Source of the DNA: an uncultured Bacilli bacterium
GTDB lineage: Bacteria; Bacillota_I; Bacilli_A; RF39; UBA660
Length of the DNA: 64,000 bases
NCBI GenBank assembly: GCA_934129945.1
Contig: CAKOXC010000001.1
Span: 62,001 to 126,000 of the forward strand
Direction of reading: 5' to 3'
A model generated the notes under the pieces. It was given only the letters and a program-made list of their open reading frames with translations, ran no database searches and was not told the origin of the DNA. The position numbers were made by a program, and so were the translations under genes. Below, piece after piece: positions 1-8,281 of the stretch; the stretch's first letter is position 1; the number at the start of each line of letters is the position of its first letter.

Positions 1-636
1 TTTTCTAAATTTATAAAAGAAAATTTAAATAAATTTAATGTTGATGAATATCACAATATTATAATTATCTTAGATAAATGTAATGCATTAGTTAATAAAT
101 TTTTAAATCATGATTATAAGTTTTCAATATTATTAAATAGATTATCTTATCATTTTATTGAAGAATATCATTTACCTGAATTTCAGAAAAATTATGCTGA
201 AAATAAATACCTAGCCAATAAATTTAACATACTATTTTGTAAACTATTTAATTGTAATAATGGAATAAATATTTTGTCTAATATGCAATACAGTGAACAA
301 ATTGTTATAATAAAAAAAGTATTAGAATTGATGTTTCCTGAATTAAATTATGAAAACTGCAGTCTTGTTAAAAATTATAACGATTCTTATAGTCCTGTTG
401 AGAACAGGATTCAGTCATACGTTATTAAAAGTAAAATAGATAGTGAATATTCTATTATTTTTAACATTATTGGTCTAAAAAATGAAGCTGATTATTATTT
501 TCTTTATAATCCTAAAACTAACGAATTTAAAGTAATTAACTATTTGATGATTCCAATAAATTATGTGATAGTTAGTGATAGACTTAAAAATAAATTAGAA
601 AATATTGAAGACATTGAAAATAGATATCAAAGATAA
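1..636 (+). CDS. Hypothetical protein, 5' end outside window
   Basis: The frame is open from base 1 to the TAA at 634-636, giving 211 visible codons. No start codon with a ribosome binding site is visible, so the ATG at 274 is very probably internal and the gene begins upstream of the window. The product is rich in Asn, Lys, Ile, Tyr and Phe with no signal peptide or membrane segment in the visible part. I recognise no family. It converges on the gene at 653-1126 and shares a palindromic terminator with it. Confidence 0.6.
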   Translation, partial: FSKFIKENLNKFNVDEYHNIIIILDKCNALVNKFLNHDYKFSILLNRLSYHFIEEYHLPEFQKNYAENKYLANKFNILFCKLFNCNNGINILSNMQYSEQIVIIKKVLELMFPELNYENCSLVKNYNDSYSPVENRIQSYVIKSKIDSEYSIIFNIIGLKNEADYYFLYNPKTNEFKVINYLMIPINYVIVSDRLKNKLENIEDIENRYQR

Positions 637-637
637 A

Positions 638-661
638 AGCAAATAGAAATTTCTATTTGCT
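638..661. terminator. Bidirectional terminator between convergent genes
   Basis: A perfect 24-base palindrome (two 12-base arms, AGCAAATAGAAA and its complement) directly follows the TAA of the plus-strand gene. It is followed by TCTTTTATT on the plus strand and by TTTATCTTT on the minus strand. It overlaps the stop codon of the minus-strand gene. Confidence 0.75.
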
Positions 662-1126
662 TCTTTTATTATTAATAAGACTTTCATTATAATCATTAAT
701 TTGATCAAGCATATATATTATTAAGTTTTCCTTTGCTTTATTTCTTTCTTCCTTCTCATAGTAATTTAATTTTGCTATTCTTTGATTATTTTCAAATAAA
801 CTATCATCAGGCATATAATTAATCTTTCCATTTGCATAATAAATTAAATTATTATTAATCATTTTAGAAACTTTTTGTTTTTTTAATAGTTTGACTAAAG
901 CATAAGAAAGTCCATTTATATAATCTAAGTAATTTTTATCTTCTTTATATATTTCATCAATTTTCAAATGCTTTCTATTTAAAAAATCTATAATATTTGG
1001 TATTTTTTCTAAAGTATAATCTTTCTCATTTGATTTTAGAGCATAATAATCAAATCCCAAGTTATCTTGAGTTGGTACTGTAAAAATATAATATTTCATT
1101 AATTCATCCATTACGCTAATAACCAT
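653..1126 (-). CDS. Hypothetical protein (157 aa)
   Basis: This is a charged, Lys/Asn/Tyr-rich soluble protein with no signal peptide, membrane segment or motif I recognise. The ATG at 1126 is preceded by GGGAG at a 7-base spacing, which supports the full-length start over the Met at residue 6. A near-consensus promoter lies just upstream (TTGACT, 17 bases, TATAAT), so the gene is probably monocistronic and well transcribed. It ends in the palindromic terminator shared with the convergent gene. Confidence 0.6.
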   Translation of the reverse strand: MVISVMDELMKYYIFTVPTQDNLGFDYYALKSNEKDYTLEKIPNIIDFLNRKHLKIDEIYKEDKNYLDYINGLSYALVKLLKKQKVSKMINNNLIYYANGKINYMPDDSLFENNQRIAKLNYYEKEERNKAKENLIIYMLDQINDYNESLINNKRSK

Positions 1127-1149
1127 ACAATTACTCCCTATTTACCGCG

Positions 1150-1178
1150 ATTATAATACATTTTTCAAAAAAAGTCAA
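1150..1178 (-). promoter_or_regulatory. Sigma-A-type promoter for the 157-aa gene
   Basis: On the minus strand, TTGACT (1173-1178) is followed by a 17-base spacer and TATAAT (1150-1155). The predicted start is about 15 bases upstream of the ATG at 1126. Confidence 0.7.
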
Positions 1179-1217
1179 TATTTTGTAAACTTCAAGTAAA
1201 TTATCCGTGAAACTAAT

Positions 1218-1745
1218 TCATTTCTTTAAACTAATTTCATTATCTAAATCTAAACCATGGATTACTTTCACTAATTCAATTGGAATACAATTTTTGTATC
1301 CAGAAGATTTCATAAATTTAACTGTAGGATCTTTGGACATCCCATTTCCATTATCAAAAGCAACTTGAAAGTATTTTTTATAAGCAGGACATTCTAGTAT
1401 AACTTCACCATATCTTAAACATACTCCTCCAAGGTACCAATCTATTCCTTTATTATTGTTATACAAAGTGTTATCAAGATAATATTCTTCGTATTCATCA
1501 TCAATTCTTCCACTACTAATATATCCCATTTCTAAATATTTTTTATAAGTTTCAGTATTTACAGCTCGGTAACAACAATAATCTTTTAATATATATCCAT
1601 CTATTTCTTTTATAGTTGTGTCTCTACCTAATAGTATTTTTTCTTTTAAACTTAATTCCTTTCCTAAAATATATTTTAATTGACTTATTCTTCTTTCTTT
1701 ATTATTGGATAAAGGGATTTTTCTAACATTGTAAACATCATTCAT
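1218..1745 (-). CDS. Hypothetical protein (175 aa), coupled to the calcium ATPase gene
   Basis: This gene lies 4 bases downstream of the ATPase stop codon. Its ribosome binding site (AAAGGA) lies inside the end of the ATPase gene, so the two are probably co-transcribed and translationally coupled. The protein is soluble, with no signal peptide or membrane segment. The middle contains a YRAV segment followed about 16 residues later by GYISSGR, then WYLGGV and a GEVILECP strand. This arrangement is loosely like some ADP-ribosyltransferase-type folds, but I cannot identify catalytic residues, so no function is claimed. The link to the ATPase is positional only. Confidence 0.55.
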   Translation of the reverse strand: MNDVYNVRKIPLSNNKERRISQLKYILGKELSLKEKILLGRDTTIKEIDGYILKDYCCYRAVNTETYKKYLEMGYISSGRIDDEYEEYYLDNTLYNNNKGIDWYLGGVCLRYGEVILECPAYKKYFQVAFDNGNGMSKDPTVKFMKSSGYKNCIPIELVKVIHGLDLDNEISLKK

Positions 1746-1749
1746 AAAA

Positions 1750-4350
1750 TCAATCCTTTAAAATTTTCGTAAATATTTTCTTAGTTATTTCATCAATTAT
1801 GTAAATTATTATAACGACTACTGCACATGAGAGTATTTGTATTATATTTAATTTTGCTATACCAAATATTCTTCTTAATGGAGTTAGAAATATAATTAAT
1901 TGAAAAGTAATTAAAATTAACATACTTTTATTTATATATTTATTTTCAAACATTTTTCTTCCTAACATACTTTCTTTTAAGTTTCTACATGAAAATGTGA
2001 ATATCATTTCTAAAAATACTAATGTTAAGAAAGCTTGAGTTGCTGCTATATTAATACTATACATCTTACAACTTATTAGATAAACTACAAGTACAGCAAC
2101 TGTTTTTAATATTGCTGAAGTAATCATTTTCACTGTTAAAAATTGAGTAAAAAATGTTTTTCTATTACTTGTTTTTCTTTGCATTATATCTTTTGCACTT
2201 TCTTCAAAAGCAAGCGCTATTGCAGGAATACTATCAGTAATTAAGTTTATATAAAGTAGTTGAATTGGGCTAAAAATTTCAGTTCCAAAAATCATAGCAA
2301 TAAATACTACTAAAACTTCTGATATATTACCAGTTAAAAGATACACCAAAACATTTCTAATGTTATCATAAATTCTTCTTCCTTCTCTTACGGCTGTTAC
2401 TATTGTTGAAAAACTATCATCTGCTAATATAACATCTGAAACATTTTTTGATACTTCTGTTCCTGTGATACCCATTCCTACTCCTATATTAGCATTTTTT
2501 AATGCTGGGGCATCATTTACTCCATCTCCAGTCATTGCTACAATTTTTCCATTAGCTTTCCAAGCATTTACTATCGAAAGTTTATTCATAGGGCTTACCC
2601 TAGCATATACTGAATAATCACTAACTTTTTCTTGTAATTCTTTATCTGATAATTTGTCTAATTCTACTCCTGTAATTGATTTATCTTTATCTGTTAATAT
2701 TCCAATCTCACGAGCTATTGCTTCAGCAGTTTTTAGTGAATCTCCAGTAATCATAACTGGTTTTATATTAGCTTTTTTACACATAGTAATTGCTTCATAT
2801 ACATCTTTTCTAGGTGGATCAATCATTGCAGCAAGTCCTACAAAAATTAGTTTATTTTCTAAATTTTTATCACATTCAAATTGTTTATCTAAATCTTTAA
2901 AAGCAAATGCTAAAATTCTGTAAGCTTTATCTGATTCTTGCTCTTCTATTTTTTTTAATTCTAATTTCTTTTTCTTAGTTAATTTATTAATGACTCCATT
3001 TTCTAGTATTTTATCACAATTATTTATTATAGAATCAAAACTTCCTTTAGTTAAAATCTTAATACAATTATCATACTCATTAATTGTTGACATCATTTTT
3101 CTATCAGAATCAAATGGTAATTCATTAATTCTACAGTGTAATTCATTTAGTTTGTCAATATCAATTAATTTATTTTCACAGACATTATATAGAGCAATCT
3201 CAGTTGGATCACCAATATAGGAATTTTCACTTTTTACAGTATCATTATTTAAAGCCATTATATCCAATAAAAAATGATCAGTAGGTATTTCATCTATATT
3301 AAATAATCTATTATCATAATAAATTTCTCTAACTGACATTTTATTTTGAGTAATTGTTCCAGTTTTATCAGAGCAAATAACTTCTGTACATCCTAGTGTT
3401 TCTACAGAAGAAAGTTTTCTAATTACAGCATTATTTTTTGCCATAAAAGATACACCTAAAGACTGAATTATTGTTATAACAGCCGGTAATCCTTCTGGAA
3501 TAGCTGCAACTGCCAAAGATATTGATAACATTATTATTTCAAGTAATTTCATTCCTTTTACTAAGCCTATTATAAACATAACAAATATTATTATTGATAT
3601 TAGTACTGATAAAAATTTACTAATATTATTTATTTTTATTTCTAATGGTGTTATTTCATTTTCTTCATGTTCTAAATACTTTGCGATTTTTCCAATTTCA
3701 GTATTCATACCCGTAGCTGTAACTATTGCATGACATTTACCATAAACTACTGGTGAACCAGAATATATCATATTTTTTCTTTCAGCAAGAGGTGTATTTT
3801 CACTTAAAGATTCTATGCTTTTATTAAGAGGATTTGATTCACCAGTTAAAGAAGATTCGTCACATTTTAATGATGATTCCCATATAATTCTTGCATCAGC
3901 GGGTACAGTATCTCCCGCTTCTAATAAAATCAAATCTCCTATAACTAATTTTTTACTATCTATTTCTTTAACAATATTATCTCTTTTTACTTTTACTTTA
4001 TTAATTTGCATTTTTTTAAGAGATTCTAAAGCTTTATCAGCCTTTATTTCTTGTATATATCCCATAATAGCATTAAGTATAACAATAAAAATGATAGCAA
4101 TACTATCTATAAATGATTCATGATTAATAACGGCTAATGCAAATGATATGCCAGCAGACATTATTAAAATAATTATCATTATATCTTTAAATTCTTTAAT
4201 AAATTTTTTGAAATTAGATTCTTTTTTTGCTTCATTTAATTTATTAAAGCCATTATTTTTTAAACGCTTCTCCGCTTCTTTTTCTGTAAGTCCATTTTTA
4301 CTACTTTGCAATTCTTTTATGACATCTCCAATAGTTTTAGAATGATACAT
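1750..4350 (-). CDS. Calcium-transporting P-type ATPase (P2 type)
   Basis: This 866-residue membrane pump couples ATP hydrolysis to cation export, most likely Ca2+. Visible in order are the N-terminal cation-ATPase domain, TGES near residue 170 (actuator domain), PEGLPA near 288 (M4), the phosphorylation motif DKTGT near 330, KGS (nucleotide binding) and TGDGVND (hinge). Calcium ligands of SERCA-like pumps are matched by AIPEGLP in M4, NISE in M5 and NLITD in M6. Length fits PacL/LMCA1-type pumps. The longest frame starts at a TTG at 4359, but AGAGG abuts that codon. The ATG at 4350 has a 9-base spacing and is preferred. The gene ends in TGA, which shows the standard code. It is transcribed divergently from an XRE regulator. 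Confidence 0.9.
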   Translation of the reverse strand: MYHSKTIGDVIKELQSSKNGLTEKEAEKRLKNNGFNKLNEAKKESNFKKFIKEFKDIMIIILIMSAGISFALAVINHESFIDSIAIIFIVILNAIMGYIQEIKADKALESLKKMQINKVKVKRDNIVKEIDSKKLVIGDLILLEAGDTVPADARIIWESSLKCDESSLTGESNPLNKSIESLSENTPLAERKNMIYSGSPVVYGKCHAIVTATGMNTEIGKIAKYLEHEENEITPLEIKINNISKFLSVLISIIIFVMFIIGLVKGMKLLEIIMLSISLAVAAIPEGLPAVITIIQSLGVSFMAKNNAVIRKLSSVETLGCTEVICSDKTGTITQNKMSVREIYYDNRLFNIDEIPTDHFLLDIMALNNDTVKSENSYIGDPTEIALYNVCENKLIDIDKLNELHCRINELPFDSDRKMMSTINEYDNCIKILTKGSFDSIINNCDKILENGVINKLTKKKKLELKKIEEQESDKAYRILAFAFKDLDKQFECDKNLENKLIFVGLAAMIDPPRKDVYEAITMCKKANIKPVMITGDSLKTAEAIAREIGILTDKDKSITGVELDKLSDKELQEKVSDYSVYARVSPMNKLSIVNAWKANGKIVAMTGDGVNDAPALKNANIGVGMGITGTEVSKNVSDVILADDSFSTIVTAVREGRRIYDNIRNVLVYLLTGNISEVLVVFIAMIFGTEIFSPIQLLYINLITDSIPAIALAFEESAKDIMQRKTSNRKTFFTQFLTVKMITSAILKTVAVLVVYLISCKMYSINIAATQAFLTLVFLEMIFTFSCRNLKESMLGRKMFENKYINKSMLILITFQLIIFLTPLRRIFGIAKLNIIQILSCAVVVIIIYIIDEITKKIFTKILKD

Positions 4351-4370
4351 TTTAATCAACCTCTTATCTT

Positions 4371-4435
4371 TATATAATTATTACTTCAATTATATTTTAA
4401 CATACTTCAATTTAATTTGAAGTAATAATTATATA
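4371..4435. promoter_or_regulatory. Large inverted repeat between divergent ATPase and XRE genes, candidate operator
   Basis: Two perfect 19-base arms, 4371-4389 and 4417-4435, are separated by 27 bases. Each arm ends in an ACTTCAA/TTGAAGT half-site. A third half-site (ACTTCAA, 4404-4410) lies in the spacer and forms a second inverted repeat with the right arm (ACTTCAA, 6 bases, TTGAAGT). The placement between a helix-turn-helix gene and a divergent transporter gene suggests an operator; regulation itself is inference. Confidence 0.6.
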
Positions 4436-4467
4436 ATTTTTTTAGAAGTTTACAAAGTGGAGGTTAT

Positions 4468-4809
4468 ATGAAGAAACAAATAACAATGAAAAATATGAAA
4501 AAAATAATTAAATCTCAAAACAGGTCATTAACTTCTTTAGCAGTGGAATTAGAAGTATCTCAAGAAGCTATAAGTCAATACATAAGTGGTAAAATCCACC
4601 CAAAATTGGAAACTATTGTAAAAATGGCTAATCTTTTAAATACTTCAACTGATTATTTACTTGATTTAACTGACGATCCAACTAAACCTGATTTTAGCTT
4701 GAATGAAAAAGAGCATAATATTATTAATTTGTATAGGAATTTATCAGACACAGAAAAAATTAAAGTTGAATCGTACTTAACCGCTATAAATGATTTAAAA
4801 AATATTTAA
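4468..4809 (+). CDS. XRE-family (Cro/CI-type) transcriptional regulator
   Basis: This 113-residue protein has an N-terminal helix-turn-helix of about 60 residues (SLAVELEVSQEAISQYISGK, then HPKLETIVKMANLLNTSTDYLL), typical of the XRE family. A short helical tail probably mediates dimerisation. GGAGG lies about 5 bases before the ATG at 4468. The gene is divergent from the calcium ATPase, and the intergenic region carries inverted TTGAAGT half-sites, so autoregulation or control of the pump is plausible but unproven. It converges on the metallopeptidase gene. Confidence 0.85.
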   Translation: MKKQITMKNMKKIIKSQNRSLTSLAVELEVSQEAISQYISGKIHPKLETIVKMANLLNTSTDYLLDLTDDPTKPDFSLNEKEHNIINLYRNLSDTEKIKVESYLTAINDLKNI

Positions 4810-4867
4810 TAGTTTAGAGTCCTTTAATTTATAATTAAATTAAAAATAATTATAGCATCAACTATAA

Positions 4868-5755
4868 TTATTTTAGTTTTGAAACATTTTCTGATATTAA
4901 ATCATACCAAGACCCGGAGTCTAGCATTAAATTGTTGTCTAAGTAATTAATCATTAAATTCAATTCTTCATCACTAATTTCTTGCCCATTCGATTTACAA
5001 TATTTAATACCAGCTACAATAATTTTTGAAATCATTTCATAATCTGTACAATTAGAAGTTAAAATTTTAAAATCTTCTCTAGTAACTAATGATTGTTTTT
5101 CTTCAACATCTTTATAAAATTTTTCAAATTCAGAAATATTATCATCAAAATAAGCATTTAATAAATAATTATTATTATTCATAAATAATTTTGAAATAAC
5201 AACATATGGGGCGTAATTTCCTGTATATTCTTTTGTTATTATTGAGGCTAACAATTCTGTTATTCCTTCATTTAAACCATCCGAAGAAAAATTCTTTTCA
5301 TTGCTATATTCGTCTAAAGATCTATTATAATAATCAATTTTTGTTCCGGTTTTTGTGTAAGTTATTCCTTCATCATCAAAATAATCATGTTGTCTAGAAG
5401 AAAGTACATGTAACAATTCATGAACTAATTGGTGAACATTATAATTTTTGCGCAATACGACACCTGGAATTATATTTAATTCTTTATCATCCACTTTAAA
5501 AATCATATTAGTTTTTAAAGCTCCAGAAGTTCCTGCTATTCTATTTTCTTTAATAACGCCATTTGGAAGTTTTATAGAATATGTCCCATCATTAATAATT
5601 TGAATAAAGAAATTTTCTGATTTTTGATATATTTTTTCTAAAATTTTGTAATCAATATTCATATTTTTTAATGTTGCTGTAATATTTTCTAATATTTGTG
5701 ATATATCTAAACTAGTATTTAATTCTTCGAAACTTTTATCTATTACTTTCATCAT
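4868..5755 (-). CDS. Predicted zinc metallopeptidase-like protein
   Basis: The 295-residue product carries HELLHVLS near residue 113, an HExxH zinc-binding motif. About 50 residues later comes GLNEGITELLA, whose Glu could be the third ligand of a gluzincin-type site. No signal peptide or membrane segment is seen, so it is probably cytoplasmic. The two tandem ATG codons are preceded by AAAGGAAG; the second ATG is better spaced. It is the last gene of a tightly packed minus-strand run (LtaS-like, asnB, HD hydrolase, this gene), 21 bases after the HD gene. The exact family is not recognised; protease activity is inferred from the motif. Confidence 0.65.
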   Translation of the reverse strand: MMKVIDKSFEELNTSLDISQILENITATLKNMNIDYKILEKIYQKSENFFIQIINDGTYSIKLPNGVIKENRIAGTSGALKTNMIFKVDDKELNIIPGVVLRKNYNVHQLVHELLHVLSSRQHDYFDDEGITYTKTGTKIDYYNRSLDEYSNEKNFSSDGLNEGITELLASIITKEYTGNYAPYVVISKLFMNNNNYLLNAYFDDNISEFEKFYKDVEEKQSLVTREDFKILTSNCTDYEMISKIIVAGIKYCKSNGQEISDEELNLMINYLDNNLMLDSGSWYDLISENVSKLK

Positions 5756-5776
5756 TTTCTTCCTTTCAGATATCTA

Positions 5777-6442
5777 TTATTTACGCTTTGGTATTTCTAG
5801 ATTTTTATTAAAATCATATAATTCTTCATTTTTTAAAAATAAATACGCTATATCAACTGCAAATCTTTTTACCAAATCATTATATCCATACACTTTTTTA
5901 AAACCATTAAGTAAATTAAAATAATACCATTCATGATAATCTTTGGGTCTTTTAAATTTACTATAAAATTCATCACCATATCTATTATCACCATTAATCA
6001 AATCTTCAATATTATTGATTTTATCGCATAATGGAACAATACATTCTTCTTTAGATAAATTAGGAATTAAATTAATAGTATGTTTTTTTCTATCTTCCCA
6101 ATCAAGACTTTTATCTGGTTCACTTGCACAATCAACAAGATGTGCTACTTTACCAGTAAATGTTTTAGCAATATCTTCAAGTGTGTATTTTGTATCTTCA
6201 ACAACATCATGAAGATAAGCTGCTGCTATACATTCATCACAATAACCATTTTCTCTAACCATATTAGCAACTGCTATAGGATGATTTATATATAAAATAC
6301 CATCTTTTCTTCTAGTATCACCATGAGCTTCTATTGCAAACTTTAAAGCTCTAGAAGTTAATGAATCTTCATTTAATAATTCAATTTCATTTATATTCTT
6401 TATTTCCTTATTATTTACATAATCTTTTAATGATAATCCCAT
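5777..6442 (-). CDS. HD-domain hydrolase of the RelA/SpoT N-terminal type
   Basis: The protein matches the (p)ppGpp hydrolase HD domain: ALKFAIEAHG, then NHPIAVA, AAYLHDVVEDT (HD pair) and LCDKINNIEDL. At about 221 residues it lacks the synthetase, TGS and ACT domains of full-length Rel. It therefore resembles small alarmone hydrolases (MESH1-like), or a hydrolase for another nucleotide. The longest frame starts at GTG 6448, but this overlaps AGAGG; the ATG at 6442 has a 5-base spacing and is chosen. It begins 12 bases after asnB, so the two are probably co-transcribed. Confidence 0.8.
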   Translation of the reverse strand: MGLSLKDYVNNKEIKNINEIELLNEDSLTSRALKFAIEAHGDTRRKDGILYINHPIAVANMVRENGYCDECIAAAYLHDVVEDTKYTLEDIAKTFTGKVAHLVDCASEPDKSLDWEDRKKHTINLIPNLSKEECIVPLCDKINNIEDLINGDNRYGDEFYSKFKRPKDYHEWYYFNLLNGFKKVYGYNDLVKRFAVDIAYLFLKNEELYDFNKNLEIPKRK

Positions 6443-6454
6443 AAACACCTCTAA

Positions 6455-8281
6455 TTATTTAACTGTTTCTAAAAAGAATATTTCATACCACTTTAAGAAA
6501 CAGTAGATAGTCCAGACTTTCTTGTAATTATCCTTCTTATTATTCTTATGTTGTTCAAGTAATTTAATAATATATTTTTGATTAAAAAACTCTTTAACAT
6601 AATCTTTACTAAATGTATTTTTTATTTCAGTATAAAAGTCATCATCTCTCATCCAATTTCGAAGTGGGACTGGGAATCCTAATTTTTTCTTCTTGTATGA
6701 TTCATTTGGAATTACTTTTTTGGCAGCATCTCTTAAAGCAACTTTTGTATTTTCTTTCGTAACTTTATATTCAATCGGAAGACTAGAAGCCACTTCAAAG
6801 ACTTCCTTATCAATAAATGGTACTCTTCCTTCTAATGAATTTGCCATTGTCATTCTGTCAGCTTTTTGTAATATATCCTTTATAAGCCAAAAGTTTATAT
6901 CTATTGCTTGCATTTTAATAATGTCACTTTTACCTTTTTGTTCTTCATAAACAGGTTTTGTAATATCTTCATTTTTTATTTGATTATTCAATCTCAATAT
7001 TTTCTTTATTTCGTTTTTACCAAATACTCTATTAACTCCGATATAGTTTTCTTCTAAAGTCATACCACGTCTAATCAAGAAATTTATTCCTCTTATTTCT
7101 GGTAAATTAGAAGCAATTTTTGCAATTAAATGACGTATCTTAAATGGTATTTTGTTATAAAATCCCATATCGACATCTCTTCTATAAATATTATATCCTC
7201 CGAAGAATTCATCGGCACCTTCACCTGATAAAACTACTTTTACATCTTTACTAGCTATATTTGCAACAAAATATAGAGCCACTGCAGCTGGATCTGATGA
7301 TGGTTCATCCATATGATACATTATTTTAGGTATAATATTCATATATTCTTCTTTAGTTATTTTCTTTGAGATATTTGTTATATTTAATTTATCAGTTAAA
7401 TCTTTTGCATAATCTATTTCATTATATTTAAGTATATCATAACCTACTGTATAAGTTTTAGCTGGTTTTGCTAGAGAAACTAAGTATGAAGAATCTATTC
7501 CACTTGATAAAAATGATCCAACTTCTACGTCACTTAACATATGATGATTTACAGAATCTTGCATAACTTTAGCAATCTTGTCTACACTTTTTTTATAATC
7601 TTCTGTTTTTTCATTAAATTCAATTTTATAGAATCTATCTTTTTTTATTTCACCATCTTTTATAGTCAAGCTATAGCCTGGTTCTAATCGATAAACATTC
7701 TTAAAAAATGTTTCATTTGTAGGAGTAAAACTAAATGATAAATATGAAGCTAGTATTTCTTTATTCAATTCTTTTTTAAATTTTGGATGTTCTAAAAAGG
7801 ATTTTATTTCTGAAGCAAACATAAATACTTCAGCATTTTGATAAAAATATAATGGTTTTATTCCAAAGTTATCTCTTGCACAAAATAATGTTTTAGTGTT
7901 TTTATCCCAAATAGCAAAAGCAAACATTCCTCTCAATTTTTTTGGTAAATCTTTTCCCCACTCTTCATATCCATGTAATAAAACTTCTGTATCACTTTTT
8001 GTAGCAAATTTATGTTTATGTTTTTTTAATTCTGTTTTAAGCTCTGGATAATTGTAAATTTCACCATTAAAAACAACAACTAAGCTTTCATCTTCATTAT
8101 ACATTGGTTGTTTACCATTAGATAAATCAATAATAGAAAGTCTTCTATGACCTAAAGCTATATCATTATCAACGTAAAAACCTTCAGCATCTGGTCCACG
8201 ATGAGCAATTTTATCTGCCATATTTTTTATTATTTTCTTTTTATTTTTTTCTTTGTCTATAAATCCTACTATTCCGCACAT
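6455..8281 (-). CDS. asnB: Asparagine synthetase (glutamine-hydrolysing)
   Basis: AsnB makes asparagine from aspartate, glutamine and ATP. The protein begins MCGIVGF, so Cys2 is the exposed nucleophile of the class II glutaminase domain after Met removal. The synthetase half carries the PP-loop FLSSGIDSS near residue 258 and SGEGADEFFGGY. Length (608 residues) is typical. The ATG overlaps the stop of the upstream LtaS-like gene as TAATG, and AGGTGAT lies within that gene, so the pair is translationally coupled. Some AsnB-type enzymes amidate cell-wall precursors instead. The neighbouring envelope gene makes that worth noting, but sequence alone does not decide it. Confidence 0.92.
   Translation of the reverse strand: MCGIVGFIDKEKNKKKIIKNMADKIAHRGPDAEGFYVDNDIALGHRRLSIIDLSNGKQPMYNEDESLVVVFNGEIYNYPELKTELKKHKHKFATKSDTEVLLHGYEEWGKDLPKKLRGMFAFAIWDKNTKTLFCARDNFGIKPLYFYQNAEVFMFASEIKSFLEHPKFKKELNKEILASYLSFSFTPTNETFFKNVYRLEPGYSLTIKDGEIKKDRFYKIEFNEKTEDYKKSVDKIAKVMQDSVNHHMLSDVEVGSFLSSGIDSSYLVSLAKPAKTYTVGYDILKYNEIDYAKDLTDKLNITNISKKITKEEYMNIIPKIMYHMDEPSSDPAAVALYFVANIASKDVKVVLSGEGADEFFGGYNIYRRDVDMGFYNKIPFKIRHLIAKIASNLPEIRGINFLIRRGMTLEENYIGVNRVFGKNEIKKILRLNNQIKNEDITKPVYEEQKGKSDIIKMQAIDINFWLIKDILQKADRMTMANSLEGRVPFIDKEVFEVASSLPIEYKVTKENTKVALRDAAKKVIPNESYKKKKLGFPVPLRNWMRDDDFYTEIKNTFSKDYVKEFFNQKYIIKLLEQHKNNKKDNYKKVWTIYCFLKWYEIFFLETVK

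Noticed and set aside
274..636. A complete gene starting at ATG 274
   Set aside because: The frame is open to base 1 and the ATG has no ribosome binding site, so it is treated as internal to a gene cut by the window.
1218..1745. ADP-ribosyltransferase assignment for the 175-residue protein
   Set aside because: Only a vague order of segments matches; no R-S-E or H-Y-E catalytic triad can be placed.
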